Under the pieces are notes generated by a model, which was given only the letters and a program-made list of their open reading frames with translations, had not been told where the DNA came from and did no database searches. The position numbers and the translations under genes are program-made. From CADEDH01 sp039029735 (GTDB lineage: Bacteria; Actinomycetota; Acidimicrobiia; Acidimicrobiales; SZUA-35), in the NCBI GenBank assembly GCA_039029735.1, contig JBCCFL010000014.1:1-64000 (forward strand): a stretch of DNA of 64,000 nucleotides, given 5' to 3'. Positions 32,407 to 43,777 of the stretch are shown here, one piece after another (within the stretch, counting starts at the first letter, position 1; each line of letters opens with the position of its first letter).

Positions 32407-33845
32407 TCCGCCATCTCCTCCACCACGTCGACGTGTTCGCCGAGGGGGAGCTGGACCACGAACCGGGCGCCGTGTTGACCGTCGATCCGATCGGTCACCC
32501 GCACGGTGCCGCCGTGGATCCTGACGTGCTCGGCCACGAGCGACAGGCCGAGCCCGAACCCGGTCTCGATCGCCCGGTTGCCGGCCGACGAGCCGATGCG
32601 GCCGAAGCGCTCGAAGATGCGCTCTCGTTGCTCGAACGGCACACCTGGGCCAGAGTCCTCCACGGCGATGTGGATGTCCTCCCCGACGGCCTCGAACGAC
32701 ACTTCCACGTCACCGTCGCCGTACTTCTTGGCGTTCTGGATGAGGTTGGTCATGACCTGGGCCAGGCGCCGCTTGTCGGCGGTGATCGAGATGGTGTCTC
32801 CCCGGGGCGGGTGGTGCACCACCACGTTCTGGTGCCGCTCGCCCCGCACCACGTTGTCGAGGAACTCGGCCAAACGGAACCGGCTGAGCTGCAGCTGCAC
32901 CGCGCCGGCCTCCAAGCGGGAGATCTCGAGGAGATCCTCCACGAGGCGCTGGAAGCGTTCGAGGTCCTGACTGAGCAGCTCGACGGCCTGCTGGGCCACA
33001 TCGGGCAGTGATTCCGACCGCCGCTCCAGTACCTCGACCGATGCCGTCAACGTCATCAGGGGTGACCGCAGCTCGTGGCTCACGTCTGAGGTGAAGCGCT
33101 GCTCGCGCTCGATGCGCTCGCGTACGGCCTCGACCATGTAGTTGAACGCCTCGCTGAGCGTGGCCAGGTCGCGATCGGCCTGGAACTCGATCTTCGTGTC
33201 GAGGTCCCCCTCCGCGATGGCGAGCGCCGCGTTCGAGATGCGGGGGAGCGGGGCCAGGGCGCTGCGGGCGGCGTACCAGCCGAGCAGGGCACCGAGGAGC
33301 CCGGCGCCGACGGCCACGCCGACGAGGATCAGACGGAGCGACTGCAGCGTGGCATCGACATCGGCCAGTGAGACGAACTCGTAGTAGGCCACGCCCTGGT
33401 CGCCCAGGTTGACGGCCAGCACATACCGGGGCTCGCCGTTGCGGGTGTAGCGCTGCTGGAGCACCTCGAGATCCGTGAGCTGGATCCGGGCCCGGATGTT
33501 CGTAGGGAGATCGTCCTCGCTCACACCACCACGCCCGCGGAACTGTTCCGGCGACGGCGACAGCAGGGGCTGGCTGCCGTTCGGGGTGCTGAGCTGGGCG
33601 AGCAGGTCACCGTAGACGAGTTCGATGTCTTCGGGATCCTCAGGGAGGGCCTGGAAACGGAGCCGCACGTCGGTGACGTTGTTCTTGAACTGCTCCAGAT
33701 GCTGTGACTGCGCATCGGACAGCAGCCGGCTCTGGGTGAGCTCGAAGGTGGCGAAGGCCACGGTGGTGGTCAGCAGTAATGAGCCCACCGCATACGCGAT
33801 GGTGACGCGAGCGAGAAGGCTGCGCCACCACCCTCCTCGCTCCAT
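32403..33845 (-). CDS. mtrB: MtrB-like sensor histidine kinase
   Basis: 480 residues: transmembrane helix at about 12-32, an extracytoplasmic domain, a second helix at about 178-200, a HAMP linker, the dimerisation helix with DVSHELRSPLMTL holding the phosphorylated His, and an ATPase domain with NLIQNAKKYG (N box), DSGPGVP (G1) and GFGLGLSLV (G2). It pairs with the MtrA-like regulator 2 bp upstream. In mycobacteria MtrAB links division, cell wall turnover and DNA replication. Order and domain layout support the same role, but no target sites were checked. Confidence 0.9.
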   Translation of the reverse strand: MERGGWWRSLLARVTIAYAVGSLLLTTTVAFATFELTQSRLLSDAQSQHLEQFKNNVTDVRLRFQALPEDPEDIELVYGDLLAQLSTPNGSQPLLSPSPEQFRGRGGVSEDDLPTNIRARIQLTDLEVLQQRYTRNGEPRYVLAVNLGDQGVAYYEFVSLADVDATLQSLRLILVGVAVGAGLLGALLGWYAARSALAPLPRISNAALAIAEGDLDTKIEFQADRDLATLSEAFNYMVEAVRERIEREQRFTSDVSHELRSPLMTLTASVEVLERRSESLPDVAQQAVELLSQDLERFQRLVEDLLEISRLEAGAVQLQLSRFRLAEFLDNVVRGERHQNVVVHHPPRGDTISITADKRRLAQVMTNLIQNAKKYGDGDVEVSFEAVGEDIHIAVEDSGPGVPFEQRERIFERFGRIGSSAGNRAIETGFGLGLSLVAEHVRIHGGTVRVTDRIDGQHGARFVVQLPLGEHVDVVEEMAE

Positions 33846-33847
33846 GA

Positions 33848-34540
<693 letters not shown>

Positions 34541-34617
34541 GGTGCCCGATGGGGCAGCCGAGTTGTTGTCTTCAGGCCAGAATTCTTCCGAGACGGCGGT
34601 TTCGGTGGCGGCGATGA

Positions 34618-35439
34618 TCAGACCGGATCGGTCGCTCCGGCGGCTCTCAGCATCGGTGCCAACTGGTCGAACAGGGTCGGATTGGCGGCGAGGACGAAGC
34701 TCGAATCCGGTGGTCCACCGTCGAGATTCGCCACCAGGGCGCCGGCCTCGGCCGCGATCAGGGCGCCGGCGGCGAGGTCCCAGCGGTTCAGGCCGAGTTC
34801 GTAGTAGGCGTCGACCTGACCGGTTGCCACGGCGCAGAGGTCGAGCGCGGCGGATCCGAACCGGCGGATGTCGCGGATCTCGCTGATGATGGAACCCACC
34901 ACGCCGGCCTGATGCCGACGGCGGGCGGCGTTGTAGCTGAAGCCGGTGGCGACGAGAGCGGTTGCCGTGGCGTCGAGCGCGGTGCAGGCGATCGGTTGGT
35001 CATTGCAGAACGCACCACCGCCGATGGTGGCCCGGTAGAGCCTGTCGCCGACCGGGTCGAACACCACGCCCGCCACCACCTGGTCGTCGACGGCGGCCGC
35101 AATCGACACGGAGAAGGCAGGGATGGCGTACACGTAGTTCGTGGTGCCGTCGATCGGATCGATGTGCCACACCACGCCTGAACTGCCGGCGTGACTGGCT
35201 CCCTCCTCGCCTTCGATGCCGTCGTCGGGCCGGGCTGTGAGTAGACCGTCGACGATCAAGGCCTCGGCCTGCTTGTCGGCCAGCGTCACGAGGTCGGATC
35301 CGGACGACTTCGTCTCGGGATTGGCGCGGGCCTCGGCCGCCAGGGTGGTGACGAGGGCTCCGGCCTCGCGGGCCAGCTCGATGGCGAGCGCCATGTAGGT
35401 GTCAGGCTCGTGGCCGGTGCTCGGGTCAGCGGCTGCCAT
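34618..35439 (-). CDS. Inositol monophosphatase family protein
   Basis: 273 residues. The metal-binding motifs are EGEEG, HIDPIDGTTNYVYAIP and NRWDLAAGALIAAEAG. The family includes inositol-1-phosphate, histidinol-phosphate and fructose-bisphosphate phosphatases and 3'-phosphoadenosine phosphatases; the sequence does not decide among them, although a PimB'-like gene elsewhere makes inositol a fair guess. Its start lies 14 bp inside the end of the upstream membrane-protein gene. Confidence 0.88.
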   Translation of the reverse strand: MAAADPSTGHEPDTYMALAIELAREAGALVTTLAAEARANPETKSSGSDLVTLADKQAEALIVDGLLTARPDDGIEGEEGASHAGSSGVVWHIDPIDGTTNYVYAIPAFSVSIAAAVDDQVVAGVVFDPVGDRLYRATIGGGAFCNDQPIACTALDATATALVATGFSYNAARRRHQAGVVGSIISEIRDIRRFGSAALDLCAVATGQVDAYYELGLNRWDLAAGALIAAEAGALVANLDGGPPDSSFVLAANPTLFDQLAPMLRAAGATDPV

Positions 35440-35821
35440 GACCGAACTTCGGGGTTGCCGCCTTCTCGTCCTTGCTGGCCCGCCGGAACACCTCGGCCTC
35501 GGGGTGGCGAACGGCCTGCCACTCGTTCATCGCCCGCAGGGTGAGGTTGGCGACGATGCCGACTCCAACGGCGCAGATCGCCGCACCGATGAGGGCGCCG
35601 ATGGCCGCCCAGAGGCTGGTGCCGCCCATGAGGTCACCCGTGCCGTAACCGATGAGGGCGCCGAGCAGGCCACCGACGAGGATCGATCCGAAGGCCAGCC
35701 ATCGTGCGCTGGGAGGCGGTTCGGCCGCAGCGGGGAGGGGTGCATCGAGATCCTCGAACGGGAGGGGGCTGGCCGAGATCGCCGGCTCGACACCGGCTGT
35801 CGGCTCCTCGTGATCGGTCAC
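35426..35821 (-). CDS. Small membrane protein with glycine-zipper-like helices
   Basis: 131 residues from GTG 35821, which has AGGAG five bases upstream; an ATG 37 codons earlier (35932) lacks one and overlaps the divergent Nudix start. A polar Pro/Ala/Glu-rich N-terminus leads to two transmembrane segments (ILVGGLLGALIGYGTG and AAIGALIGAAICAVGVGIV), both rich in small residues. The C-terminus is basic and cytoplasmic by the charge pattern. I do not recognise the family. Confidence 0.65.
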   Translation of the reverse strand: MTDHEEPTAGVEPAISASPLPFEDLDAPLPAAAEPPPSARWLAFGSILVGGLLGALIGYGTGDLMGGTSLWAAIGALIGAAICAVGVGIVANLTLRAMNEWQAVRHPEAEVFRRASKDEKAATPKFGHGSR

Positions 35822-35930
35822 GGCTGCTCCTGTGAGCGGTTGCTCGTCGAGTTCGTCGGGATGCCAACCAGGCGGCCCGGCGACGCCTCTGGTGGTCGTG
35901 GTCCAGCCTACGGCGGCACAATGGTGAGCC

Positions 35931-36464
35931 ATGGCATCCGGGCCCGATCACTACGTGCCGCCGGTCGCAGCCGACGGCTTGCGGCACTGGCAGGTCGCCG
36001 GCGGCGTGGTGCGCCACGAGGGTTCGGTTCTGCTGGTGAAGAACCTGCGCCCCGGCGGGCGCGAAGACTGGTCGACCCCGGGAGGTGTGGTCGACGCGGG
36101 AGAGTCGATTCTCGAGGCGCTGACCCGTGAGGTGAACGAGGAGACCGGGTTGACGGTCCGGGGCTGGAGAGGCCCGCTCTACCGGGTGGAGGTGCACGCT
36201 CCCGACGCCGGCTTCCGGCTGGAGGTCGAGGCTCACGAGGCGTTGGGATACGACGGCGAGATCGCCATCGACGATCCTGACGGCATCGTGGTGGCGGCCG
36301 AGTTCTGTGCCCTCACCGACGCCGCGGCCCTGCTGGCCGGCAACCGGCCGTGGGTCACCGAACCGCTCCTTGCCCATCTCACCGAAGGCGTGGACGACGG
36401 CCGTTGGTTCCGGTACCGCATGACCGGGGCCCGGGGCGAGCGGCCCACGATCGAACGCCAGTGA
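35931..36464 (+). CDS. Nudix hydrolase
   Basis: 177 residues with a good Nudix box starting GGVVDAGESILEALTREV and ending NEETG (about residues 47-69). The substrate is unknown; general members hydrolyse nucleoside diphosphates linked to another moiety. The stop overlaps the dinB start by 4 bp (GTGA), so it is produced with DNA polymerase IV. A role in cleaning oxidised nucleotides would fit but is only suggested by that coupling. Confidence 0.88.
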   Translation: MASGPDHYVPPVAADGLRHWQVAGGVVRHEGSVLLVKNLRPGGREDWSTPGGVVDAGESILEALTREVNEETGLTVRGWRGPLYRVEVHAPDAGFRLEVEAHEALGYDGEIAIDDPDGIVVAAEFCALTDAAALLAGNRPWVTEPLLAHLTEGVDDGRWFRYRMTGARGERPTIERQ

Positions 36465-37717
36465 CGCCGATCCTGCACGTCGACATGGACGCGTTCTTCG
36501 TGTCGGTCGAGGTGCGAGACCAGCCCGACCTGCGTGGCCTTCCCGTGGTGGTTGGCGGCACCGGCCCTCGTGGCGTGGTGGCGGCGGCCTCCTACGAGGC
36601 GCGGGTGTTCGGCGTCCGCTCGGCCACCCCGACGGCGAAGGCCCGGCAACTCTGTCCCCATGCGATCTTCCTGCCCGGCAACCACGATCGATACCGGGAG
36701 GTGAGCGAGCGGGTGATGTCGCTGTTCCGCGACGTCACGCCGCTGGTCGAACCGCTCTCGCTCGACGAGGCGTTTCTGGACGTGCGGGGAGCGGAGCGGC
36801 TGCTCGGCACCCCGGTCGAGATCGCAGAGGCGCTCCGGGACGAGGTGGGCCGAACCGAGGGGCTGCCGTGTTCGGTTGGCGTTGCCGGGACCAAGCTCGT
36901 CGCCAAGCTCGCATCCCAAGCGGCCAAGCCCAGGATCGATGGCCGTGCCGTGAAGCCCGGCCCCGGGGTCACGGTGGTCGAACCGGCCGAGGTGTCGGGC
37001 TTCCTACGTCCGCTGCCCATACGAGCGCTCTGGGGCGTGGGGCCCCGGACGGCGGAGCGGCTGACCCGCTTCGGTGTGACCACGGTGGGGGAGCTGGCCG
37101 ATTTCCCGCTCGACCTGCTCGTGTCCACGGTCGGTCAGGCCCATGGCCGTCATCTGCATGACGTGGCCAACGGTCGGGATCCTCGACCCGTCGAGCCCGA
37201 CCGCCAGACGAAGTCGATCAGTCACGAGGAGACCTTCCCCACCGACGTGTCCAACCGTGACGACCTCCAGCGCGAGCTCGTGCGCATGGCCGACTCGGTG
37301 GCGGCCCGGCTGCGAGCCGCAGGACTCCGGGGGCGCACGGTCGGTATCAAGGCCCGATTCGGCGACTTCAGAACCATCACTCGGGCCGAGACGCTGCCGC
37401 GCCCGACCGACGCCTCCACCGAGATCCTCGCGGTGGCAACCAGGCTTCTCGACACGGTGGACACCGAGATGGGCCTCCGCCTGCTGGGCGTCGGTGCCTC
37501 CTCATTGACTGACGTGGTGGCCGATCAGCTGAGCTTCGACGAGCTCCTGGGCTCAACCGAATCCGTACGCCCCGACGCGGCCGTGGACGAGATCCGGACC
37601 CGTTTCGGGCGGGGTGCGATCAAGCCTGCGAGGCTCGTCGAGCCCGATTCGACATCGGGGGGCACCGAACGTTCACCATGGGGACCGTCAGAGCGCTCAT
37701 CCACGACAGATCTGTGA
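36461..37717 (+). CDS. dinB: DNA polymerase IV (Y family)
   Basis: 418 residues. LHVDMDAFFVSVE carries the first catalytic Asp, SLDEAFLDV the second acidic pair, and VGVAGTKLVAKLAS plus the helix-hairpin-helix PIRALWGVGPRTAERL follow. The little-finger domain is complete (RTVGIKARFGDFRTITR). The terminal 30 residues are a polar tail without a clear beta-clamp motif. It bypasses damaged template bases. GTG 36461 overlaps the Nudix stop. No LexA box was found upstream. Confidence 0.95.
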   Translation: MTPILHVDMDAFFVSVEVRDQPDLRGLPVVVGGTGPRGVVAAASYEARVFGVRSATPTAKARQLCPHAIFLPGNHDRYREVSERVMSLFRDVTPLVEPLSLDEAFLDVRGAERLLGTPVEIAEALRDEVGRTEGLPCSVGVAGTKLVAKLASQAAKPRIDGRAVKPGPGVTVVEPAEVSGFLRPLPIRALWGVGPRTAERLTRFGVTTVGELADFPLDLLVSTVGQAHGRHLHDVANGRDPRPVEPDRQTKSISHEETFPTDVSNRDDLQRELVRMADSVAARLRAAGLRGRTVGIKARFGDFRTITRAETLPRPTDASTEILAVATRLLDTVDTEMGLRLLGVGASSLTDVVADQLSFDELLGSTESVRPDAAVDEIRTRFGRGAIKPARLVEPDSTSGGTERSPWGPSERSSTTDL

Positions 37718-37813
37718 CGATGGGCAATTGCCACGATTCTCGCAGCTGTCGCGTTGTTCCGTCGCCCTCGTTGCGCGAGAATACGCTTGGGATACTCGCC
37801 AAAGGACTCTCGA

Positions 37814-38170
37814 ATGCCACTCTCAGAAGACGAGCAGCGGATTCTCGCCGAAATCGAAAAGAACCTGCACGAGAGCGATCCGCGCTTGGCCAAAGAGGTT
37901 GGCGAGACCACGGTGTACCGCCATGCCCTCGGGTCCCTGAAGTGGTCAGTCACGGGATTCGTGATCGGGCTCGTGGTGATGGTCTCCACGTTGCAGATCC
38001 ACTTCCTGCTCGCCTTCGTCGGCTTCCTGCTGATGTTGATCAGCGCACTCGGGTTCGAGCGCAACCTGCGGATGATGGGTCGAGCTGGCCTCAACCAGGT
38101 GTCGAACGCCTTCCGCTCGGCCAACCCCGGTCTGGGCCGCAAGGGCGAGTCCGACGACGAAGAGGCCTGA
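37814..38170 (+). CDS. DUF3040 membrane protein
   Basis: 118 residues starting MPLSEDEQRILAEIEKNL, the hallmark of DUF3040, followed by two adjacent transmembrane helices (GFVIGLVVMVSTLQI and LLAFVGFLLMLISALGF) and a cytoplasmic tail. In many actinobacteria such genes lie beside the mraZ/dcw region. The ATG at 37814 follows AAAGGA. GATACT at 37791-37796 is a possible -10. Function unknown. Confidence 0.88.
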   Translation: MPLSEDEQRILAEIEKNLHESDPRLAKEVGETTVYRHALGSLKWSVTGFVIGLVVMVSTLQIHFLLAFVGFLLMLISALGFERNLRMMGRAGLNQVSNAFRSANPGLGRKGESDDEEA

Positions 38171-38186
38171 GCCTCGCCGTATCGCA

Positions 38187-38255
38187 ACCATCGTGACCGT
38201 GGTGATCACGATGGTCGTCCGTTGACCTGAACAGATTCGGCTGTTCGGCCGAATC
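38187..38255. terminator. Two hairpins at a convergent junction
   Basis: ACCATCGTGA-9 nt-TCACGATGGT (38187-38215, perfect 10-bp stem) and GATTCGGC-tgttcg-GCCGAATC (38234-38255, 8-bp stem) fill the 94-bp gap between the DUF3040 gene and the TgpA-like gene. Together they would serve as a two-sided terminator. Confidence 0.65.
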
Positions 38256-38264
38256 AGATCTCGC

Positions 38265-40604
38265 TCAGCGGTGCCCGTTCGATCCGGCGGTGGCCGGTTC
38301 CTTGGTGTCGTCCGATGCCATCGTGGTTGGCGAGACCTTCAGCCGAGCCTGCGGGCGCAAGAGCCGTCGTGGATCCACGAGCCGGCGCCAGCGCGTCGTG
38401 AACGGCACTCGCTGGAACACCTCGGATTCGATCTGGCTCGCGAGTTGGTCGGCTGCCGTTGCGTCATCGGGACCGAGGCCGCCGGGGTGGTATCGGGCCA
38501 CCGTTGCCTTCTCGGCCAGGCCCTGCATCGGCTCGTGAGGTACCCGCATGTCCTGCCCGAGGCGCCGGGCGTACTCCCGCCTCGTCTCCGCCGGCCGGCG
38601 CTGGAGCCCGTATCCCAGGTCGAGCGTTTCGGCCACCTCGGCCCACGCCGTCTCCACGCCGTCGGCGGGGGTGACCACGGCTTGGCGGCGTCGCTGCCGC
38701 TTCAGCTCCCGGTAGAGGAGAGGACCGCCGAGGTAGGCCCCGACCACGGCCGCCCCAGCGAGCAGCCTCAGGGCGAGCCCAAGGCTGATGAAGCCACCAC
38801 TGCCCACCCCGAAGGCGCTGTCGTCGTTGTTGATCGGCACGTCGGGGATCTGTGCGGTCGGCTCCTCGCCGACGTTCTCGGCCGGCGTCTGCGGGGCCGT
38901 GGTGGTGGTGACGGGGTTGTCGGGGTTGTCGGGCTGAATCAGCGAATCCTGTTGGGCTGCCACGTCGGTGTAGTTGGCGCTGTTGGGAGCGCCACGGCCG
39001 GGAGTGGGCTCGAAGGCCACCCAGCCGAGACCGTCGAACCAGACCTCGGGCCAGGCGTGGGCCTGGCGCCCGGTCACCGAGTAGATCGTGCGCCCGTCTT
39101 CGGCCGAGCCGATCGGATCACCCCAGGTGAAGCCGATGGCGACGCGGGCCGGAATTCCGAGGCTGCGGGCCATCACGGCGAACGTGCCAGCGAACTGCTG
39201 GCAAAAGCCGATCCGCTCGAGCAGGAACTGCTCCAGCGGGTCACCGACGCGCGGTGACAGGTTGACCGAGTAATCGAAGCCTCGGAAGTACTCCTGGAGC
39301 GCCACCATCTTGTCGTAGTTGCTGGTCTCGGCCGCTGTGACCCGCTCGGCCTCGGTCCGGACGAGATCCGGGATCGATGGCAGCGTGAGGTAGGCCTCGG
39401 CGATGTCGGGCGGCACGAACGGTGACGCAGCCCGTAGCTCGTCGCGGGTGAAGCGGGGTACGACCGACTCGATCTGGTAGTTGACGCCATCGCTCGTCTG
39501 CACGTCGTTGGCCACGGTCAGCGAGCTGGTGTCGGCGTTCCAGGTGACCCGGGCATCAGCCGAGCGGATCTCCGACGGCGTGAAGGCGGCGGGCAGCCAG
39601 ATGGCGTCGAGGGCCGAGATCGAGAAGTCCTGCAGCACAGGCTCGCGCTGGCCTCCCTGCACGCCCTGGCCGGGCAGCTCACCATCCTGTGGTGAGAAGT
39701 TGCCGGCGACCTTCCAGATGTTGTCGTCGTAGGTGTCGAGGCCGGCGAGACGCCAGTAGGCCGGCTGTTCCGACGCCACCGTGAACAGCTCAGTGGCAGT
39801 CTGGCTCACCAGCCGCGACTCGATGTTGACGAACGGCGACACCACCACCCGGGTGGGGTCGCCCGAGTCGCGCAGGCTGACGAGCTCCTCGGCCTCGGCT
39901 CCGGGGAGGCGCGGCCCCACGATCACGCCGACGATGAGCGCGAGTGCGGCAACGACCGCCCCGGCCTGTGCAACGCCGAACGCCCCGCGCTGGCGGTCGT
40001 CGGCCAGCCAGGTGTTGTTGCGGGCGAGGTTGACCGATCGCTGGGTGACGGCCCAGAACGCAACGGCCACGCCGAAGATCACGGCCGTCAGCACCTGGTT
40101 CTGGCCTGAACCGAGGATGGCAGCGAACAGGAACAACAACGCGGCCGGCAGCACCGGCTCGAAGGCCAGACGCAACCGCAGCGCGCCCCAGTCGGTGAGG
40201 AAGGCCATCACCCATGCCCCGACCATGGCGGTGGCCACGAATGCGTCGAGGGCGGGCACCGGCGACTTCAACTCCTGGAAGTTGAGCACCAGATCGTCGA
40301 TCAGCGCCTGGAACTGGGCTTGGGTGGCCGCGGTGGGGATCAGGCCGAGGATGGCGGTGCCAGCGGCGAACCGGTTGATGATCAGCACCATCAGCGCCAC
40401 GGCGGAGGCCACGCTCGACAGCGACAACGGGAGGCGGAGGCGGCGCAGCAGTACGGCGAGCGCACTCGACAGCAACGCCGCGCCGATGAGCGGTGTGAGG
40501 GCGTCTGAGGTGTCGAACACACGGCTGAAGCCGACGATGCCGGCCGGCACGAGCAGGGCGGCTGCGATCTCGAGGATGATCGGCGGGTGCTGGGACTCGG
40601 TCAT
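38265..40604 (-). CDS. TgpA-like transglutaminase membrane protein
   Basis: 779 residues. Six or so N-terminal transmembrane helices (about 10-215) precede a large extracytoplasmic part with a transglutaminase-like domain: GFCQQFAGTFAVMARSLGIPAR holds the catalytic Cys, GRQAHAWPEVWF the His and FEPTPGR follows. A Thr/Pro-rich linker, one more helix and a cytoplasmic DUF4129-like end complete it. The ATG at 40604 overlaps the DUF58 stop by 4 bp. The MoxR-DUF58-TgpA order is a common conserved set of unclear job, possibly protein modification outside the membrane. Confidence 0.88.
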   Translation of the reverse strand: MTESQHPPIILEIAAALLVPAGIVGFSRVFDTSDALTPLIGAALLSSALAVLLRRLRLPLSLSSVASAVALMVLIINRFAAGTAILGLIPTAATQAQFQALIDDLVLNFQELKSPVPALDAFVATAMVGAWVMAFLTDWGALRLRLAFEPVLPAALLFLFAAILGSGQNQVLTAVIFGVAVAFWAVTQRSVNLARNNTWLADDRQRGAFGVAQAGAVVAALALIVGVIVGPRLPGAEAEELVSLRDSGDPTRVVVSPFVNIESRLVSQTATELFTVASEQPAYWRLAGLDTYDDNIWKVAGNFSPQDGELPGQGVQGGQREPVLQDFSISALDAIWLPAAFTPSEIRSADARVTWNADTSSLTVANDVQTSDGVNYQIESVVPRFTRDELRAASPFVPPDIAEAYLTLPSIPDLVRTEAERVTAAETSNYDKMVALQEYFRGFDYSVNLSPRVGDPLEQFLLERIGFCQQFAGTFAVMARSLGIPARVAIGFTWGDPIGSAEDGRTIYSVTGRQAHAWPEVWFDGLGWVAFEPTPGRGAPNSANYTDVAAQQDSLIQPDNPDNPVTTTTAPQTPAENVGEEPTAQIPDVPINNDDSAFGVGSGGFISLGLALRLLAGAAVVGAYLGGPLLYRELKRQRRRQAVVTPADGVETAWAEVAETLDLGYGLQRRPAETRREYARRLGQDMRVPHEPMQGLAEKATVARYHPGGLGPDDATAADQLASQIESEVFQRVPFTTRWRRLVDPRRLLRPQARLKVSPTTMASDDTKEPATAGSNGHR

Positions 40605-41772
40605 TGGGTTGGTACCCGGCTGGAGGTAGGACCCGCCGTGGCACGGTGCCAGGCGGACGGGAAGTCGGAGGCGCCGTCGTGGGCGATGGCCCAGGGCGGC
40701 GGGCCGGAGGCGGCCGGCTCGCACGTCACGACGATCACGAGGCCGAACGTCTTGCGGGCGCGGGCAACGGCCTGTTCGAGGTGCTCCGCGATCGAGCCTG
40801 TGACCACCACGAGCGTGCCGCCGCGGCCGGTCTTCGTCTGTTCTTCGAGGGAGCGGATCAGCGACGCCGACTCGGTCCAGTCGATGAGGGCCAGCTGCTC
40901 GTCAACTGCGTCGAGGTCGGCTCGGCTGCGAATGTCGGTGGTCTGGGGCCCGGCGGAGGTCAGGAACCTGAGTGCGTCACCGCCACGAAAGCCGCTGTGG
41001 AGAGCACTGAGTGCCGCCGACACGGCGCGCTCGAAGCCGTCGGCCGAGTAGGACTCACGACGCCGGTCGAGAACGACGGTGACCCGGCCCGTCTTGGGGC
41101 GCTCCTCCTGACGGACGACGAGTTCGTCGGTGCGGGCACTGGCCCGCCAGTTGACGCGCTTGATCTCGTCGCCCACCACGTAGGGGCGCAGGGCGAAGAA
41201 CTCGTCGCCGCTGATGGCGATGGCCCGCTGGATCTGCTTGTCGGCGGTGGGATCGTGCCCGGCGATTGCCGACAGGGCCCTGAGGTCGACGAGCTGGGCG
41301 TGCACCATCAACCGCGTGACCTCGGCTGCCCGCAGCGTGGCCTTCGTGAGCCCGAGCGGGTCGCCGAGGCTGAGGTCGAGCGGACCGATGTCGATCGTGC
41401 CGCGCCGATTGGTGGGCAGGCGGTAGGCGATGCGAGCCTCGGAACCCGGCTTGATCGACGCGAGGTGCAGCGACGCACCGGCGGAGTCCTGCACACGGTC
41501 GTGGGCTGAGATCACCGGTGTGGCCCGCCTGGCCACGTTCTGCAGGGCCAGGTCGATCCGGGCTGGTGTGCCGGCCCGCAGCCTCGCCGGCGTTGCCGTG
41601 CGGCCCACATTGAGGTCGAGCCGGACAGTGGCGGTGTAGAGGATGGCCAGCAGGATGGCTGCGCCCCCCATGGCCGCGAGGATGAACAGTTCGAGGAGCC
41701 CGAACACCCGGCCAGCCACGACGCAGCCAATGGTGGCGGCGATGAGGGCGAGGCCAGCTCGGGTTGGTCGCA

Positions 41773-41773
<1 letters not shown>
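40601..41773 (-). CDS. DUF58 protein
   Basis: 390 residues. Two close N-terminal transmembrane helices (AGLALIAATIGCVVAG and LLELFILAAMGGAAILLAIL) are followed by the DUF58 signature region GDEFFALRPYVVGDEIKRVNW and a VWA-like fold (TGRVTVVLDRRRESYS) with a broken metal site. It is the usual partner of the MoxR gene upstream, whose stop codon overlaps this start by one base, and of the TgpA-like gene downstream. Confidence 0.88.
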
Positions 41774-42756
<983 letters not shown>

Positions 42757-42890
42757 ACTGCCTCCAAGTGCCGGGTACCAGCGAAGGTTATCCAACTGTC
42801 ACGTCGACGAAGAGTCGGAGCGGCGCCACTAGGGTCCGCAGACGCAACGTTGTCGACGACTACCGCATTCCGCGAAAGGACCAGCTCGTC

Positions 42891-43772
42891 ATGGACCCAG
42901 ACCTCTGCCTGGCCGTGGACATCGGCGGGACAAAGCTCGCCGCCGGCGTGGTGAGCGCCACCGGCGAGCTGATGGACCGCGTGACCGAGCCCACCGGTGA
43001 CCCAGCCGACGCTGAGGCGCTCCACGCGAAGGTCGAGGCACTCGTGGGCCGATTCGCCCCGTTCGAGCGGTATGTGGCCTGTGGTGTGGGGTGCGGGGGG
43101 CCGATGAGCCCCGATGGCGAGCTGGTGTCTCCGCTGAACATCGAGGTGTGGCGGGACTTCCCGCTTGCCGAGCGGCTCCGGAGCCAGACCGGTCTGAGGG
43201 TCTGGCTCGACAATGACGCCAAGGCCCTTGCCCTGGCTGAAGGCTGGGTGGGCGCCGCCACCGGCCACCAGAACTTCATGGCCATGGTGGTCTCCACCGG
43301 GGTCGGCGGAGGGATCGTGCTCGATGGCAGGCTCCTCGAGGGGCGCATGGGCAACGCAGGCCACGTTGGTCACGTGGTGGTGAGCACTCCCGGCCGCTCC
43401 TTGCCCGGCCATGTCGACGGCGTGCTGGAGGCCGAGGCATCGGGCACCGCCATCGCCGCACACACCGGCGGACCGGCCGCTGAGGCCAGCCACGACGAGC
43501 GCGTCACCTGCGGCACCCTTGTCGGCCGGGCCGTCGGCTCGACCGCAAACCTGTTGGACCTGCCACTCGTCGTGGTGGCGGGCTCGGTGGCGCTGGGGTA
43601 CGGGGCCACATTCTTCGACGCGGCGCAGTCCGAGATCGACAGAGTGTGTCAACTCGACTTCAGCCGGGGCACCACGATCGTGCCCGCCGGCCTCGGCGAC
43701 AGTGGACCCCTCATCGGCGCTGCGGCGGTTGCCCTCCGTCATCTCGGCCTCCCCGGCGGGCCGACCCTCTAG
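42891..43772 (+). CDS. ROK-family protein, probable sugar kinase
   Basis: 293 residues. AVDIGGTKLAAGVV binds ATP phosphates, LDNDAKALALAEGW matches the sugar-site Asn-Asp, and VVSTGVGGGIVLDG the second phosphate loop. The zinc motif common in ROK kinases is incomplete: GNAGHVGHVVV keeps the His, but the CxCGxxGC cysteines are missing, unlike the ROK kinase at 26113. Substrate uncertain. ATG 42891 has AAAGGA about 11 nt upstream; TAGGGT at 42830-42835 may be its -10. Confidence 0.82.
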   Translation: MDPDLCLAVDIGGTKLAAGVVSATGELMDRVTEPTGDPADAEALHAKVEALVGRFAPFERYVACGVGCGGPMSPDGELVSPLNIEVWRDFPLAERLRSQTGLRVWLDNDAKALALAEGWVGAATGHQNFMAMVVSTGVGGGIVLDGRLLEGRMGNAGHVGHVVVSTPGRSLPGHVDGVLEAEASGTAIAAHTGGPAAEASHDERVTCGTLVGRAVGSTANLLDLPLVVVAGSVALGYGATFFDAAQSEIDRVCQLDFSRGTTIVPAGLGDSGPLIGAAAVALRHLGLPGGPTL

Positions 43773-43777
43773 GCCCG

